A stretch of 56,833 nucleotides of DNA, taken from contig JANXEA010000006.1 of NCBI GenBank assembly GCA_025059045.1, positions 1 through 56,833 of the forward strand, given 5' to 3'. The DNA is from Candidatus Bathyarchaeota archaeon. GTDB lineage: Archaea; Thermoproteota; Bathyarchaeia; Bathyarchaeales; DTEX01. The notes beneath the pieces are model-generated. The model ran no database searches, was not told where the DNA came from, and worked only from the letters and a program-made list of their open reading frames with translations. Shown piece after piece: positions 1 to 12,325 of this stretch; position 1 is the first letter of the stretch, and each line of letters opens with the position of its first letter. The translations under genes were made by a program, and so were the position numbers.

Positions 1-249
1 TTTCAGAATTTGCAGCTTGAACAGCTTTTCAGAAAGCTGAATGCTCCCAATCCCGAGTTACTTGCGAAGGAAGTCCAGTATTTCACAGCGGAGGAAGCTG
101 AAAAGAGAGACAAAATCATATTAGACTATTTTGGAGAAAAGGGAGTAAACAAAATAGTCAACACCATTCACGAATTTTTATTTACAACGCCGAGTCCCCC
201 GCAAGATGCGAAAGTTTTAGATGTCGGAGCTGGTTCCGGCTTTTTATGA
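1..249 (+). pseudogene. N-terminal remnant of a class I SAM methyltransferase
   Basis: The reading frame is open at the left edge of the window, so the start may lie outside; the first possible internal start is a TTG at 10. The translated end reads KVLDVGAGSGFL, which is motif I (the S-adenosylmethionine-binding glycine loop) of class I methyltransferases, and a TGA stop follows at once. A working enzyme needs roughly 100-150 further residues with motifs II-IV and none follow. The same frame after the TGA runs about 30 codons without recognisable methyltransferase sequence. I read this as a decayed or truncated gene. Substrate unknown. Confidence 0.6.
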
Positions 250-513
250 GATTTGACGCAGTATATTCAACGTTGTTCTCATCACATTATTTTGTTCTCT
301 CCTACTAGAACTACAAAATTAATAATCGACTCCTGTTATGTTTGAGCAATTACTTGAGCGGTTTTTATTAAGCTTTATGCTACATTAAGGAGCCCTCAGC
401 AACCAACAGCACAGTAGCCATGTTATACAGGAGAATCCTCGAATCTGAATTGAGGATTATTGTGGAAAATCTTTTTAGGGTACTTAATGAATTATGGGCG
501 GAGAGGACTTAGA
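250..513. other. Non-coding stretch after the methyltransferase remnant
   Basis: No frame here looks coding and no RNA gene is recognisable. It probably holds decayed 3' sequence of the methyltransferase and the promoter of the following gene. A GGAGAGG-like ribosome site lies at about 499-505, just upstream of the ATG at 514. Confidence 0.4.
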
Positions 514-1179
514 ATGAAATGCGATTTGAAGTCGATGACTTCTCTTCTAATGCGAACAATAGCATTAGTGTTCTTTCTCATGCTCTCTATTGGGTCAACA
601 ATCAACCATGCTGGGTCTCTCTCAATCCAGACGGATAAGGGGGTCTACAATATTGGCGACTACATCTCGGTGTTTGGAACAGCGGACCCAAACGCGTCAT
701 TATCGATCAGAATCTTTGATCCTTCAGGTCTTTTGAAGGCCAATGTGTCGGCTGTAGCGGATATTAATGGAACCTACTCAGCCCAGGCGATCTACATGCT
801 GAGGCTGACTGATGAGCCAGGCGACTGGAATATTCAATTATTCTCTGCAGCTTCCAATGGAACTGCCCAGAAATCCTTCAAGGTTATCCCCATATGGGAG
901 AGGATTGAAAGCCTTGGAAACGAAATTTCTGAACTGAGGAGCATAACCGATATGCTTAGAGAGAGAGTTGCGGATCTTGAAGCATTGGTTAATAGTTTAT
1001 CCTCAGGTATGGTCGGTGTCCAATCAACGCTTTCATGGCTGACTTACCTTATATACGGGGCAATCGCAGTCTCAGCGGTCTCAGCAGTGGTGAGCACACT
1101 GGCATTACTACAGTACTTGAGGAAACGGGAAGTTTATATGAGAATCGTTGGAAAGACAGAAAAACCTAAAAGACGATAG
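514..1179 (+). CDS. Membrane-anchored exported protein with Ig-like domain and coiled coil
   Basis: About 221 residues. I chose the ATG at 514 because GGAGAGG stands just before it; the frame can also be opened from a TTG at 460. After a basic N-terminus comes a hydrophobic signal or anchor helix (residues ~15-35). A beta-rich region follows, with the pattern DKGVYNIGDYISVFG and several Asn-x-Ser/Thr sites, resembling the macroglobulin/Ig-like modules of archaeal surface proteins. Next are a short heptad-rich segment (SLGNEISELRS to ADLEALVNSL), a second membrane helix (~175-200) and a basic tail. The likely topology is an external domain held by C-terminal anchoring. Function unknown; it may be a cell-envelope or substrate-binding accessory protein. 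Confidence 0.7.
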   Translation: MKCDLKSMTSLLMRTIALVFFLMLSIGSTINHAGSLSIQTDKGVYNIGDYISVFGTADPNASLSIRIFDPSGLLKANVSAVADINGTYSAQAIYMLRLTDEPGDWNIQLFSAASNGTAQKSFKVIPIWERIESLGNEISELRSITDMLRERVADLEALVNSLSSGMVGVQSTLSWLTYLIYGAIAVSAVSAVVSTLALLQYLRKREVYMRIVGKTEKPKRR

Positions 1180-1232
1180 AACCATCATCTTAGACTCCTA
1201 CAGCTGAAAATGTAGAATGAATGGCTTGAAAG

Positions 1233-4532
<3,300 letters not shown>

Positions 4533-5918
4533 TTATTTCTCAATTTCCAGCCAAGGATAGAGCTCCTTGAGCTTCTGCATTGCCTCTTTAACCTTCTCTT
4601 CAGGATACTCATATGGCATTAGTTTTCCATTGAGATAATCATCATACGCCTGCATGTCGAAGTATCCGTGGCCGCAGAGTAAGAAGAGTATTGTCTTCTC
4701 CTCACCTGTTTCCTTGCATTTTAACGCTTCGTCGATCACAGCTTTTATCGCATGCGCTGGCTCGGGTGCTGGGATAAGCCCCTCAGCCTTAATGAATATG
4801 CTCGCAGCATTGAACACGTCCACCTGATTGTATGCTACAGTTTTCACTATTCCCTCACGGTTTAGGAGGCATAGTGTCGGTGCTTTTCCATGATAACGTA
4901 GACCACCTGCATGTATTGGGGGCGGCACGAACATGTGCCCTAGCGTATACATCTTGAAGAGCGGGGTCAATCTCGCCGTGTCCCCATGGTCATAGGTGTA
5001 GAAGCCCTTTGTAATCGAGGGACATGCAGTCGGCTCCACTGCAAGAAACTGAACATCCTTCGGAGCTTTTCCTGAAACCTTATCATAATAGAAGGGCCAA
5101 TACAATCCTGAAAAACTGCTTCCCCCGCCTATGCAGCCGACGATTAGATCCGGATAATCATCTACTTGTTCCAGTTGCTTCTGCGTCTCTAATCCTATGA
5201 TCGTCTGATGGAGAAGAACGTGATTTGCTACACTTCCAATCGAGTATTTAGCATCATCATGGGTGACAGCATCCTCAACAGCCTCACTTATCGCTATTCC
5301 TAGGCTTCCAGGGCAATCTGGATCCTCCTTCAGGATCCTTCTGCCGCTCTCCGTCCTATCAGTGGGGCTGGCATAAACCTCTGCGCCCCATGACTCCATA
5401 AGGACTCTTCTATATGGTTTCTGAAGATAACTAACCTTAACCATGTAGACTGTAGCCTTGATCCCAAGCATCATGCACGCAAATGCTAATGCGGATCCCC
5501 ATTGACCAGCACCAGTTTCAGTAGTAAGCCTCTCGACCCCATCCTTCTTCGCATAGTATGCTTGTGCAACAGCCGTGTTTGGCTTATGGCTTCCTGGCGG
5601 GCTTACCCCCTCATACTTGTAGTAGATCTTTGCAGGTGTTCCCAGAGCTTTCTCTAGCTTCTCTGCCCTATAGAGTGGGGTTGGCCGCCAAGCCCTATAA
5701 ACTTCCCGAACCTCCTCTGGGATGCTAATCCATCTCTCCTGGCTGACCTCCTGCATCACACACTCTTTTGGGAACAACCTCATCAACTTTTCAGGTTTCA
5801 CTGGCTCCCTTGTCATGGGGTCAATGGGGGGTGGAAGAGGCTTGGGAAGATCTGGGAGAATACAGTACCACTTCTTCGGTATGCTTTCCTCGTCCAATAC
5901 AATCTTTTTCGGCGCCAC
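4533..5918 (-). CDS. trpB2: Tryptophan synthase beta chain, TrpB2 type
   Basis: PLP enzyme joining indole and L-serine to make L-tryptophan. The chain is 461 residues, longer than ordinary TrpB (~400), and has the N-terminal extension and the [12 protein letters not shown] opening typical of the TrpB2 group. Lys112 in [11 protein letters not shown] is the Schiff-base lysine; [12 protein letters not shown] (~259-270) holds the PLP phosphate. No trpA or other trp gene is adjacent, which is usual for TrpB2; it may salvage indole or work with a distant TrpA. The promoter carries TGTACA-like elements (see 5942-5997) suggesting tryptophan-responsive control. Confidence 0.93.
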   Translation of the reverse strand: MAPKKIVLDEESIPKKWYCILPDLPKPLPPPIDPMTREPVKPEKLMRLFPKECVMQEVSQERWISIPEEVREVYRAWRPTPLYRAEKLEKALGTPAKIYYKYEGVSPPGSHKPNTAVAQAYYAKKDGVERLTTETGAGQWGSALAFACMMLGIKATVYMVKVSYLQKPYRRVLMESWGAEVYASPTDRTESGRRILKEDPDCPGSLGIAISEAVEDAVTHDDAKYSIGSVANHVLLHQTIIGLETQKQLEQVDDYPDLIVGCIGGGSSFSGLYWPFYYDKVSGKAPKDVQFLAVEPTACPSITKGFYTYDHGDTARLTPLFKMYTLGHMFVPPPIHAGGLRYHGKAPTLCLLNREGIVKTVAYNQVDVFNAASIFIKAEGLIPAPEPAHAIKAVIDEALKCKETGEEKTILFLLCGHGYFDMQAYDDYLNGKLMPYEYPEEKVKEAMQKLKELYPWLEIEK

Positions 5919-5941
5919 CTTCTATCGCCTCATGACCATTA

Positions 5942-5997
5942 GTGCATATTTTTGCACATTTACGCCATATTTAAGCCTTTGCGTACAACAGTGTACA
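5942..5997 (-). promoter_or_regulatory. trpB2 promoter with TRP-box-like operators
   Basis: A TATA-like box (minus strand CTTAAATATG, about 5967-5976) sits between two short inverted repeats: GTGCA-6 nt-TGCAC at 5942-5957 and GTACA-4 nt-TGTAC at 5983-5996. The latter contains TGTACA at 5992-5997, the core of the TRP box bound by the repressor TrpY in Methanothermobacter, where trpB2 is a known TrpY target. The inner repeat would overlap the transcription start. Repeats are seen; the regulator is inferred. Confidence 0.5.
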
Positions 5998-6027
5998 TAA
6001 AGAGTATGATTAAAAATCGATTGGCCT

Positions 6028-6705
6028 TTATCTCTTATCTACAAGGGTTGCTTGCTTGATCATCAAACTTCCCGCACAACCTTTCCAGAAGGTCTCCGCC
6101 TCCAAGATTCTAATTCTCTTGTTGAAAAACGGCGCGTCCGTCACGAATGTCTCATACTCACCGCCTTCCCCAACTAGAGATATATTGAATTTCTTAGCAA
6201 CTTCGACGAGTTCTTTTAGAGATTGCTCATCAATCTTCCTTCCAAGCCAATTCTCACCTAGACCATATGCATATACACCCGTAATTATCGTATCAAACCC
6301 CGAAGAAACAATCTCATTCATCAGTTTCATTGGGTCCACTTGCCAAAGAGGAGTGATCGATTCCAAACCAAGTTCCCAGCATACTCGATCAATACGCTGC
6401 TTCTGAAAACTTGAGGATATCACACCTGAGACTACACCCTCGACATCCAGATCCCGCAGCAGATTCTTCAGGTCATTGATCTCTTCCTTCTCGCTTCTTG
6501 AATTAGACACTGTCTTCTTCAATGGTATTCCTGAAGCTTTAGCAAAAAGACTTGTTAAGTTAATGTTTGGGTAATGGAAGAGTAAACTATCCTCTCTTTT
6601 AGGTATAACTGTCGCCAAACATTCAACATATAAGCCCATTTTAATGGCCCTATATAGAGCGAGGGACGAATCTTTCCCACCACTTATCAGCGCAGCAACC
6701 CTCAT
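6028..6705 (-). CDS. dph6: Diphthine--ammonia ligase family ATP pyrophosphatase (Dph6)
   Basis: PP-loop ATPase of the DUF71/COG2102 group that amidates diphthine on elongation factor 2, the last step of diphthamide synthesis. SGGKDSSLAL at residues 8-17 is the PP-loop that binds ATP; the C-terminal EGGEYETFVTDAP is the signature of the group. Length (225) matches single-domain archaeal Dph6. It starts 23 bases after the geranylgeranyl reductase stop, so the two are probably co-transcribed. Family membership is firm; the exact substrate rests on homology. Confidence 0.85.
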   Translation of the reverse strand: MRVAALISGGKDSSLALYRAIKMGLYVECLATVIPKREDSLLFHYPNINLTSLFAKASGIPLKKTVSNSRSEKEEINDLKNLLRDLDVEGVVSGVISSSFQKQRIDRVCWELGLESITPLWQVDPMKLMNEIVSSGFDTIITGVYAYGLGENWLGRKIDEQSLKELVEVAKKFNISLVGEGGEYETFVTDAPFFNKRIRILEAETFWKGCAGSLMIKQATLVDKR

Positions 6706-6728
6706 TCCAATCCCGAAAAGGATTTATC

Positions 6729-8069
6729 CTATCTAAAAAATATCCTGCTGACCTCCATCTTCCATGAGGGCAGCCCACTAGGATCCTCTGGATATTCAAG
6801 GTAGAGTTCTCTGGCTTTCTTGCTTTCCTCAGCCATTTTCCTCAGTTTTACAAGTAAAGATGGGCGACCCAGCCCTTGAAAGATTCTTCGAGCGGCCTCA
6901 GTTATGTTTAGGCGTATATTTTCTCCCATGCTAGCCGATAGTACGTCATCCTCTTTTATAAGGCGGCACCTCATACCATGATTGAGATCCTCGTTTGACA
7001 ATCCTTGAAGGAAAAGTCTGAAAACATCCAGCCCAGCCTGTTTTGCGCCGTAAGTTCTCATATACCTAACATTTATGGACCATAATTTCTCTAGGCTTGG
7101 GCAGCCGTCCTGTAAAGACTCGGAGATGACTTCAGCCGCTATTTTTCCTCCCATCATCGATGGACCCATCCCTCCCCCATGAATGGGGTTGACTTGGCAT
7201 GCTGCATCTCCAATCACAACTACACCGTTACCGACAAAAGAATCTAAAGGTCTTCTAGTCGGCACGCAGCCTCCGCCACCATCCAAGAGCTTAGATCCCT
7301 TAAAGAGCGGCATCGATATTACGAATTTTTGAAGATTAGTCTTCGGATTTGGGTATCCCTTCACTGCAGCTACACCAAGGCCCACATTAACCTTAAAGTC
7401 TTTCTTAGGGAAGATCCAGTAATACCCGCCTGGCGAAACTTCCTGGTTAAGATAGATCTCCAGGAATCCCGCTTCCATATCTTGCCCCTCAACTTTTCTA
7501 ATTTCTCTATAGCAGACAACTAAGTCCTCTCGTGGAACGCTTAATGGCACCCCAATCTCTGGCGGGAGCTTAGTTCTGACAGCTGCGTAGACCCCGCTCG
7601 CATCCACTGTTACGTCTCCACCAATTTCAATTTTAGATCCGTTATCTAATCTTCTTGCCCTAACTCCTTTCACGAACCCGTCTTTGACAATAGGCTCCAG
7701 GACACGGGTTGAGTCCAATAGTATGGCGCCTGAGTCTAAAGCGTCCATTAAAAGCCTCTGTCCAAACGCGTGACGGTTGACCATAAATCCTGTCAATCCT
7801 TCACCCGAAATCTTGAATACGGTTTCCCGGTCTGGAGAATAAATCTTAACGCCCTCAACTTCGCCATCAAGCTCATCACCTCTTGGATACCGTATACCAA
7901 GATTGTCGAAGTGATGTTTTCCAATGGCATCCCCGCAGACCTTGGCGCCGATCCTTGACATCTCCTTCTGATCGAGGATGCATACTTTAAATCCAGCGGT
8001 GGCCAATGTTTTTGCAGCCAAGCATCCAGCTGTACCAGCACCAACAACTATCGACTCATACTTCTCCAA
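6729..8069 (-). CDS. Geranylgeranyl reductase family FAD protein
   Basis: Flavoprotein of the family that saturates the isoprenoid chains of archaeal membrane lipids (digeranylgeranylglycerophospholipid reductase) or related polyprenols. The N-terminal Rossmann motif VVGAGTAGCLAAK (residues ~8-20) binds FAD; KVCGDAIG (~43-50), the lipid-cavity motif GYYWIFPK and the second FAD motif IGDAACQVNPIHGGGM are all present. At 446 residues it is slightly longer than typical members (~400). The start is a TTG; a TATA-like box 45-55 bases upstream serves it. Archaea carry several paralogues and which chain this one reduces cannot be told from sequence. Confidence 0.88.
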   Translation of the reverse strand: MEKYESIVVGAGTAGCLAAKTLATAGFKVCILDQKEMSRIGAKVCGDAIGKHHFDNLGIRYPRGDELDGEVEGVKIYSPDRETVFKISGEGLTGFMVNRHAFGQRLLMDALDSGAILLDSTRVLEPIVKDGFVKGVRARRLDNGSKIEIGGDVTVDASGVYAAVRTKLPPEIGVPLSVPREDLVVCYREIRKVEGQDMEAGFLEIYLNQEVSPGGYYWIFPKKDFKVNVGLGVAAVKGYPNPKTNLQKFVISMPLFKGSKLLDGGGGCVPTRRPLDSFVGNGVVVIGDAACQVNPIHGGGMGPSMMGGKIAAEVISESLQDGCPSLEKLWSINVRYMRTYGAKQAGLDVFRLFLQGLSNEDLNHGMRCRLIKEDDVLSASMGENIRLNITEAARRIFQGLGRPSLLVKLRKMAEESKKARELYLEYPEDPSGLPSWKMEVSRIFFR

Positions 8070-8114
8070 TCAGATTTCTCCAACTTTTTAACACTCTGGA
8101 TTTACTCATCAAAA

Positions 8115-8124
8115 CTTATAAATC
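8115..8124 (-). promoter_or_regulatory. TATA-like box in divergent promoter region
   Basis: CTTATAAATC on the plus strand reads GATTTATAAG on the minus strand, about 45-55 bases before the geranylgeranyl reductase start. It may serve only that gene; the radical SAM gene begins at 8211 in the opposite direction. Confidence 0.45.
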
Positions 8125-8210
8125 ATGCAGTAAGCTAGCATCTATCAACTTTTGATAAACACATATACCACCCAATAATATGGGAAATTAGAAAACGAAA
8201 GGTTATCAAG

Positions 8211-9230
8211 ATGAGGTTAATATTGCCGAAACCTGTTTCAGCCGGCATTATTTTATCGTACACTTGCACATGCGAGTGTAAGCATTGCATGTATGCATGT
8301 TCCCCTAAATGGAAGGATGGGTGGATTAATACTGCTGATGCTGAAAAGATTATTAAAAGTCTATCGGGAACGATTCAGGTAAGCCCGTTTGGGCGAAGGA
8401 GGGTTAGCATTAACTATGGTCTCCACTTCACTGGCGGAGAGCCTTTCCTGAACTTCAATCTCCTAGTTAAACTTGTCAGGATTGCCAGCAAGTTTAACAT
8501 TCCCTCCACTTTTGTTGAAACAAACTCTTTCTGGAGCATGGATGACAGTACCGCCAGATCCAAGATGATTATACTGAAAGATGCAGGTCTAGACGGTATT
8601 CTCGTAAGCGTCAATCCTTTCATTCTCGAGCATATCCCATTCGACAGAACTCTTCGAACCATTAGGCTGGCCCGAGAGGTTTTTGGCGATAACGTGATAG
8701 TCTATCAGGAGATGTTCCTCCACCAATTCATGATTCTAGGAGTTAAAGGAACATTGCGGTTAGAGGAATACTTGAAATGTGCGGGCCCAGGCGGTCTGAC
8801 AAACGTTGAATTGCTTCCGATGGGGAGAGCTTGCTATAAACTTGCACAGTTTTTCCGAAAATTCAAATCTGAAGTCTTTTTCCATGAATCCTGCCTAAAT
8901 GAGTTGACCCGTCAATGGCATGTTCACATCGATTGTTACGGGAACTTTATACCGGGTTACTGTGGCGGTCTCTCTCTAGGCAATGTGACAGGAGAGGAAT
9001 CACTTTGCCGAGAAATAGATCTTGATAAACACCCAATAATCGCATGTCTACTCTCTACTAACGGGCTGGAAAAACTTTACAGAATGGCCGTTAATGAGTT
9101 TGATTACCGAAGCTTACCAGATGGCTATATATCTAAATGCCACCTGTGCGTTGACATAAGAAAGCATATTTCCTTACAGACCTCAGAGTTTCTCGAGTTA
9201 AGGCCTAAAGAATTTTATGAGAATCTTTGA
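8211..9230 (+). CDS. Radical SAM protein
   Basis: 339 residues. SYTCTCECKHC near the N-terminus (~16-26) provides the CX3CX2C triad for the [4Fe-4S] cluster that cleaves SAM; FTGGEPFLNF (~76-85) is the SAM-binding GGE motif. The C-terminal part has DCYGNFIPGYCGGLSLGN, resembling the region just before auxiliary-cluster (SPASM/twitch-like) domains, and a final KCHLC cysteine pair. This architecture is common in enzymes that modify peptides or cofactors, but no small precursor peptide is recognisable nearby. It is encoded alone, divergent from the lipid reductase. Function unknown beyond the superfamily. Confidence 0.85.
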   Translation: MRLILPKPVSAGIILSYTCTCECKHCMYACSPKWKDGWINTADAEKIIKSLSGTIQVSPFGRRRVSINYGLHFTGGEPFLNFNLLVKLVRIASKFNIPSTFVETNSFWSMDDSTARSKMIILKDAGLDGILVSVNPFILEHIPFDRTLRTIRLAREVFGDNVIVYQEMFLHQFMILGVKGTLRLEEYLKCAGPGGLTNVELLPMGRACYKLAQFFRKFKSEVFFHESCLNELTRQWHVHIDCYGNFIPGYCGGLSLGNVTGEESLCREIDLDKHPIIACLLSTNGLEKLYRMAVNEFDYRSLPDGYISKCHLCVDIRKHISLQTSEFLELRPKEFYENL

Positions 9231-9306
9231 GAACATGGGCTCCCTTAAAAATCACCATCTTCTCCAAACTTGCGGCGAGAACACAATTTCGAATATGGCA
9301 GGGGTT

Positions 9307-10056
9307 TTACTTCGAATCGGCTATGAGACGAACCTTCCGAATAGCGGCATATGGTCTCATTAGGGCATAAGCAAAATCAATTCCCATCCACTCTTTATAA
9401 AAAGAAGCCAATTTCTTGACTAAAATAAACCTTCGTTTAAATTTTCGTCTTATCTTTTTAGCAAGTTGCTCATCAATTTCTCCATTTCTAACTCTTGCAA
9501 TGAGATCATTATAACCCTCAATTATTGCGTCTATTTCTCTCTCAATCCGCTTTCTAACATCACCTAACATTCTTTGCACGGACTGCTCATTCACCACGAC
9601 AACGCGTGGAATCATAATAGCATTTTCGTCAATCCGCCGGATTAGGTCTAAAAAAGACCTTGCATCTACTAAGCTCCGATCTCCGTCGAGAATGTCTTGG
9701 AATTGAGAGAATGCATATACACCGCGACATAGGCGAATGCATGGGGAAGCTCTTAGCAGGTTTCCAATCTGCCCCTTATTAACATCCTTCGGGAAATGAT
9801 AGGCAACAATAACCAAGCTTCCAAGATCAATGGATATGCCATCTTTATCAAACCTTGGTTTTCTCTTCTCCCGTATCCTCTTCAAGATTATCGGAGAATT
9901 TTTTCGAAGAACCCTCATAACATCGCTTATTTTTTCATTCTCCACCTGCCAGAAAGATCGGCAGATCCTTCTACACTCCAGCATCCGCAGCTTTTGAGCT
10001 ATTTCTACTCTCTCCTTAAGGCTTTCTGAAGATCTATATACGACGAAGTAAACCAT
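9307..10056 (-). CDS. Unknown protein with two Cas2-like ferredoxin-fold repeats
   Basis: I do not recognise a named family. Residues ~1-62 (opening MVYFVVYRSS, then RRICRSFWQVE) follow the beta-alpha-beta-beta-alpha-beta pattern of Cas2/PaaX-type small ferredoxin folds. Residues ~80-155 (SLVIVAYHFP, then IRLCRGVYAFSQ) repeat the same layout. A basic helical C-terminus (~165-249, including KKIRRKFKRRF) looks suited to nucleic acid or ribosome contact. There is no CRISPR array or cas gene in the window, so a CRISPR role is not supported. It lies 61 bases downstream of the cytidylate-kinase-like gene on the same strand and may share its transcript. Confidence 0.6.
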   Translation of the reverse strand: MVYFVVYRSSESLKERVEIAQKLRMLECRRICRSFWQVENEKISDVMRVLRKNSPIILKRIREKRKPRFDKDGISIDLGSLVIVAYHFPKDVNKGQIGNLLRASPCIRLCRGVYAFSQFQDILDGDRSLVDARSFLDLIRRIDENAIMIPRVVVVNEQSVQRMLGDVRKRIEREIDAIIEGYNDLIARVRNGEIDEQLAKKIRRKFKRRFILVKKLASFYKEWMGIDFAYALMRPYAAIRKVRLIADSK

Positions 10057-10117
10057 ATCCGCTCATCATACAGTTTGATGAATAGTGATGAATCTATCGA
10101 TTCTCAGCGAACCATAC

Positions 10118-10663
10118 TTACTTCTTCATTCTTCCGATTTCATAGAGAATTAGATCAGCTGCCTCTTCATGAGTTCTCGTGCCCGTATTGATTACCAGAT
10201 CATAGTTATTGGGGTCAAGCCAATCTTTCTTGAAGAGTTTTTCAACCATATGCTTTCTTTCACTATCGCTTACACGAATTGCCTCCTCTGCTTCTTCGAT
10301 AGTTATATTTCTGGCCTTAGCTATATGTCTCACCCTTTTCTCTTTCGGGGCTACTAGAAGAACTTTAAAGACGTTAGGTTTATCAAGAAGCATAAATGCG
10401 GATCGACCCTCGATAATTAGATCGCCTCTTTTAATCAACTCGTCAATCTTACTTCTAATCATTTTGTCCAGATCAATCTCTCCTGATGCTACATGCTGCT
10501 CGAATTCCATAAATGACTCTGTGGGGTGAACTCCTCTAAACTCCACTACTATGCTCTTGATTATTGCTGCAGAGTTTATGAAATTTATTCCGAGCTTGGT
10601 TGAAAGTATAGTTGCAACCTCTGTGCAACCGGCTCCTAACTCGCCAGATAGGGCTATTATCAT
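10118..10663 (-). CDS. Cytidylate kinase-like P-loop protein
   Basis: About 181 residues, starting at the ATG at 10663. A GGAGGT ribosome site lies 7 bases before it, and that site overlaps the only upstream alternative (GTG at 10678), ruling the latter out. The N-terminal MIIALSGELGAGCTEVA is a P-loop of the kind seen in the cytidylate-kinase-like family, where the usual GK[ST] lysine is replaced (here Cys). A LID-like segment with RNITIEEAEEAIRVSDSERKH and an Arg-rich stretch follow. It probably phosphorylates a nucleotide or related small molecule, but the altered P-loop means CMP kinase activity should not be assumed. Confidence 0.75.
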   Translation of the reverse strand: MIIALSGELGAGCTEVATILSTKLGINFINSAAIIKSIVVEFRGVHPTESFMEFEQHVASGEIDLDKMIRSKIDELIKRGDLIIEGRSAFMLLDKPNVFKVLLVAPKEKRVRHIAKARNITIEEAEEAIRVSDSERKHMVEKLFKKDWLDPNNYDLVINTGTRTHEEAADLILYEIGRMKK

Positions 10664-10791
10664 TCTATAAACCTCCACTCACACCAAAACGATATTGATG
10701 TTACTGCTAAAAAATCTTACCGTTGAGCATTGATCCAAATCACGCCATTAATTTTTTATTCGGAATCAACTTTTATCTTTAGCGTGTAAAC

Positions 10792-11292
10792 GTGCGTTCT
10801 GTTAAGATCTGTCCCAGTGATAATCGAATGGTTGAAGAGAAAGATTCACCACTGAAAAAGAAGGTTGAGGGAGAGTTTGAAGAGAAGACTCCTAATATCG
10901 ACAAGCTAGTTAAAACCTTAATTCAAAGCTTTCTGAAGTCTGGCAGTAATTATGGAGCCATCACAGACATTGAAACGGACATAAATAGCATATACAGGGT
11001 AGTCAGCAATTATATAGATAGAGAAAAGATTGATGTTTATGCATTGAAACTGGATAATCGAATTCTACTCTCAAAGACCAATGAGGATTTTGATGAGATT
11101 TATGAAGTTGTAAAAATGAAGTCCAAGCTTCAGGAGAAAAGAGATGTTATTGAATTGTGGGATGATCCGGAGAATAAGATCCTTCACGTAATTGTGCTTC
11201 CAGTAAGGAAGCATTTTCCAATTGAATATGGGGACATTAAGGAGAAGCAAAGAATAATAGAGAAATTATCATTAATGGCTTGGCAGATATAA
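10792..11292 (+). CDS. Conserved-looking hypothetical protein
   Basis: 166 residues from a GTG at 10792; an ATG at 10828 is an alternative start. I recognise no family. The N-terminus is charged and probably disordered (~1-35). The rest alternates helices and strands: a helix around DKLVKTLIQSFLKS, then YALKLDNRILLSK and KILHVIVLPVRKH as strands, giving a small alpha/beta fold. There is no signal or membrane segment. It converges on rps12 and is encoded alone. Confidence 0.55.
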   Translation: MRSVKICPSDNRMVEEKDSPLKKKVEGEFEEKTPNIDKLVKTLIQSFLKSGSNYGAITDIETDINSIYRVVSNYIDREKIDVYALKLDNRILLSKTNEDFDEIYEVVKMKSKLQEKRDVIELWDDPENKILHVIVLPVRKHFPIEYGDIKEKQRIIEKLSLMAWQI

Positions 11293-11325
11293 GAATTTTG
11301 AGCCATTCAAAGTTCGAATGTAAAC

Positions 11326-11763
11326 TTAGCGCAAAGGTTTCTCTTTTCTTCCCAAAACCAGCTCTTTTAGTGAGACGCCGTTTACTGTGACCACTTTCCA
11401 TCTTACTCCAGGAATGTCTCCCATGGCTCCTCCTTCAGATCCGCCGATACCCTCGACTATTACTTCATCATGTTCGTCAACTACGTTCAAAGCTCCATCG
11501 CCTGGCAGGAAAGCTGTAATGACCTTTCCATTTTTTATCAGTTGGACGCGGACGCACTTTCTTATAGCGCTGTTTGGCTGTTTGCTTTCTCTCCCAACCT
11601 TTTCAAGAACTATTCCCCTAGCCATCGGGGCGCCCTCGAGCGGGTCGGATTTTACGTCTAGCTTTAATATTCGCCTTTTATAGTCTATGCTCTTCCATCT
11701 CATTTTCTTCCTTTTCTGTCTGAGTTTCCTGGCGGCGAATAACCCTCTCGGGGATTTTTTCAT
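11326..11763 (-). CDS. rps12: 30S ribosomal protein S12 (uS12)
   Basis: Decoding-centre protein of the small subunit. The archaeal/eukaryotic-type sequence has the hallmark [20 protein letters not shown] and the FLPGDGALN segment; the C-terminus follows the VLGRKEKP pattern. Length 145 is typical. ATG at 11763 with GAGGA about 9 bases upstream. It ends the rpoB-rpoA-rpl30e-nusA-rps12 block but is separated from nusA by 124 AT-rich bases, so it probably also has its own promoter. The usual next gene, rps7, is absent; the following gene is on the other strand. Confidence 0.97.
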   Translation of the reverse strand: MKKSPRGLFAARKLRQKRKKMRWKSIDYKRRILKLDVKSDPLEGAPMARGIVLEKVGRESKQPNSAIRKCVRVQLIKNGKVITAFLPGDGALNVVDEHDEVIVEGIGGSEGGAMGDIPGVRWKVVTVNGVSLKELVLGRKEKPLR

Positions 11764-11800
11764 GTTTTTTCCTCAACAGATCCTATTATTCACCTATCTC

Positions 11801-11820
11801 CTATTATTTATATTTATCTT
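11801..11820 (-). promoter_or_regulatory. Probable rps12 promoter (TATA-rich)
   Basis: The nusA-rps12 gap contains a minus-strand AT-rich box (GATAAATATAAATAATAGG) about 40-55 bases before the rps12 ATG, compatible with a TATA box and a short leader. Confidence 0.4.
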
Positions 11821-11887
11821 TCCAATTTATTTGCCAAAAATTTTGTAGATCTATGATCTCATTTAATCTGGAAAACAAGATTGTAGG

Positions 11888-12325
11888 CTAAACTATTGAG
11901 ACATTACTTATTTGGAAATACTTCTTTGCTAGGAGTCTCACCTTTTCAGCGTTTTTTCCATTTTTGCCGATCGCTATCCCCTTATCTCTAGGATCCACGT
12001 GAACAGATGCCACAGTTTCACCGTTAGGTTTCTCAGATATGCGTATCTCTCTCACTCTAGCTGGCTTGAGCGCATTCTTGATAAACTGGGCAGGATCTTC
12101 AGAGAATTCTATTATCTCATGCTTCTTACCAGTCATTTTTTCGAGTAGGGAGAGATTTTTTCCACCCTTCCCTATCGCGATTCCGGCATCACCTTCTTTA
12201 ATGACGAATATGATGCGGTTAAACTCCTCATCTATGATGCAGTCGCGGACGGTTGCACCCGTAATGCTTTCGAAGAGAGCGATGTGTTTTATCTCGGTAT
12301 TGGTCAGCCTTATTCCTTTAAACAA
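11888..12325 (-). CDS. nusA: Archaeal NusA-like transcription factor
   Basis: Short archaeal NusA, 145 residues, made only of the two KH RNA-binding domains. Both KH GxxG loops are visible: AIGKGGKNLS (~51-60) and AIGKNGKNAEK (~117-127). The bacterial N-terminal and S1 domains are absent, as is normal for archaea. It starts with TTG overlapping the last codons of rpl30e, so translation is coupled. Confidence 0.93.
   Translation of the reverse strand: MFKGIRLTNTEIKHIALFESITGATVRDCIIDEEFNRIIFVIKEGDAGIAIGKGGKNLSLLEKMTGKKHEIIEFSEDPAQFIKNALKPARVREIRISEKPNGETVASVHVDPRDKGIAIGKNGKNAEKVRLLAKKYFQISNVSIV

Noticed and set aside
9307-10056. Cas2-like protein as evidence for a CRISPR system
   Set aside because: No direct-repeat array and no cas1 or other cas gene exists in the window.
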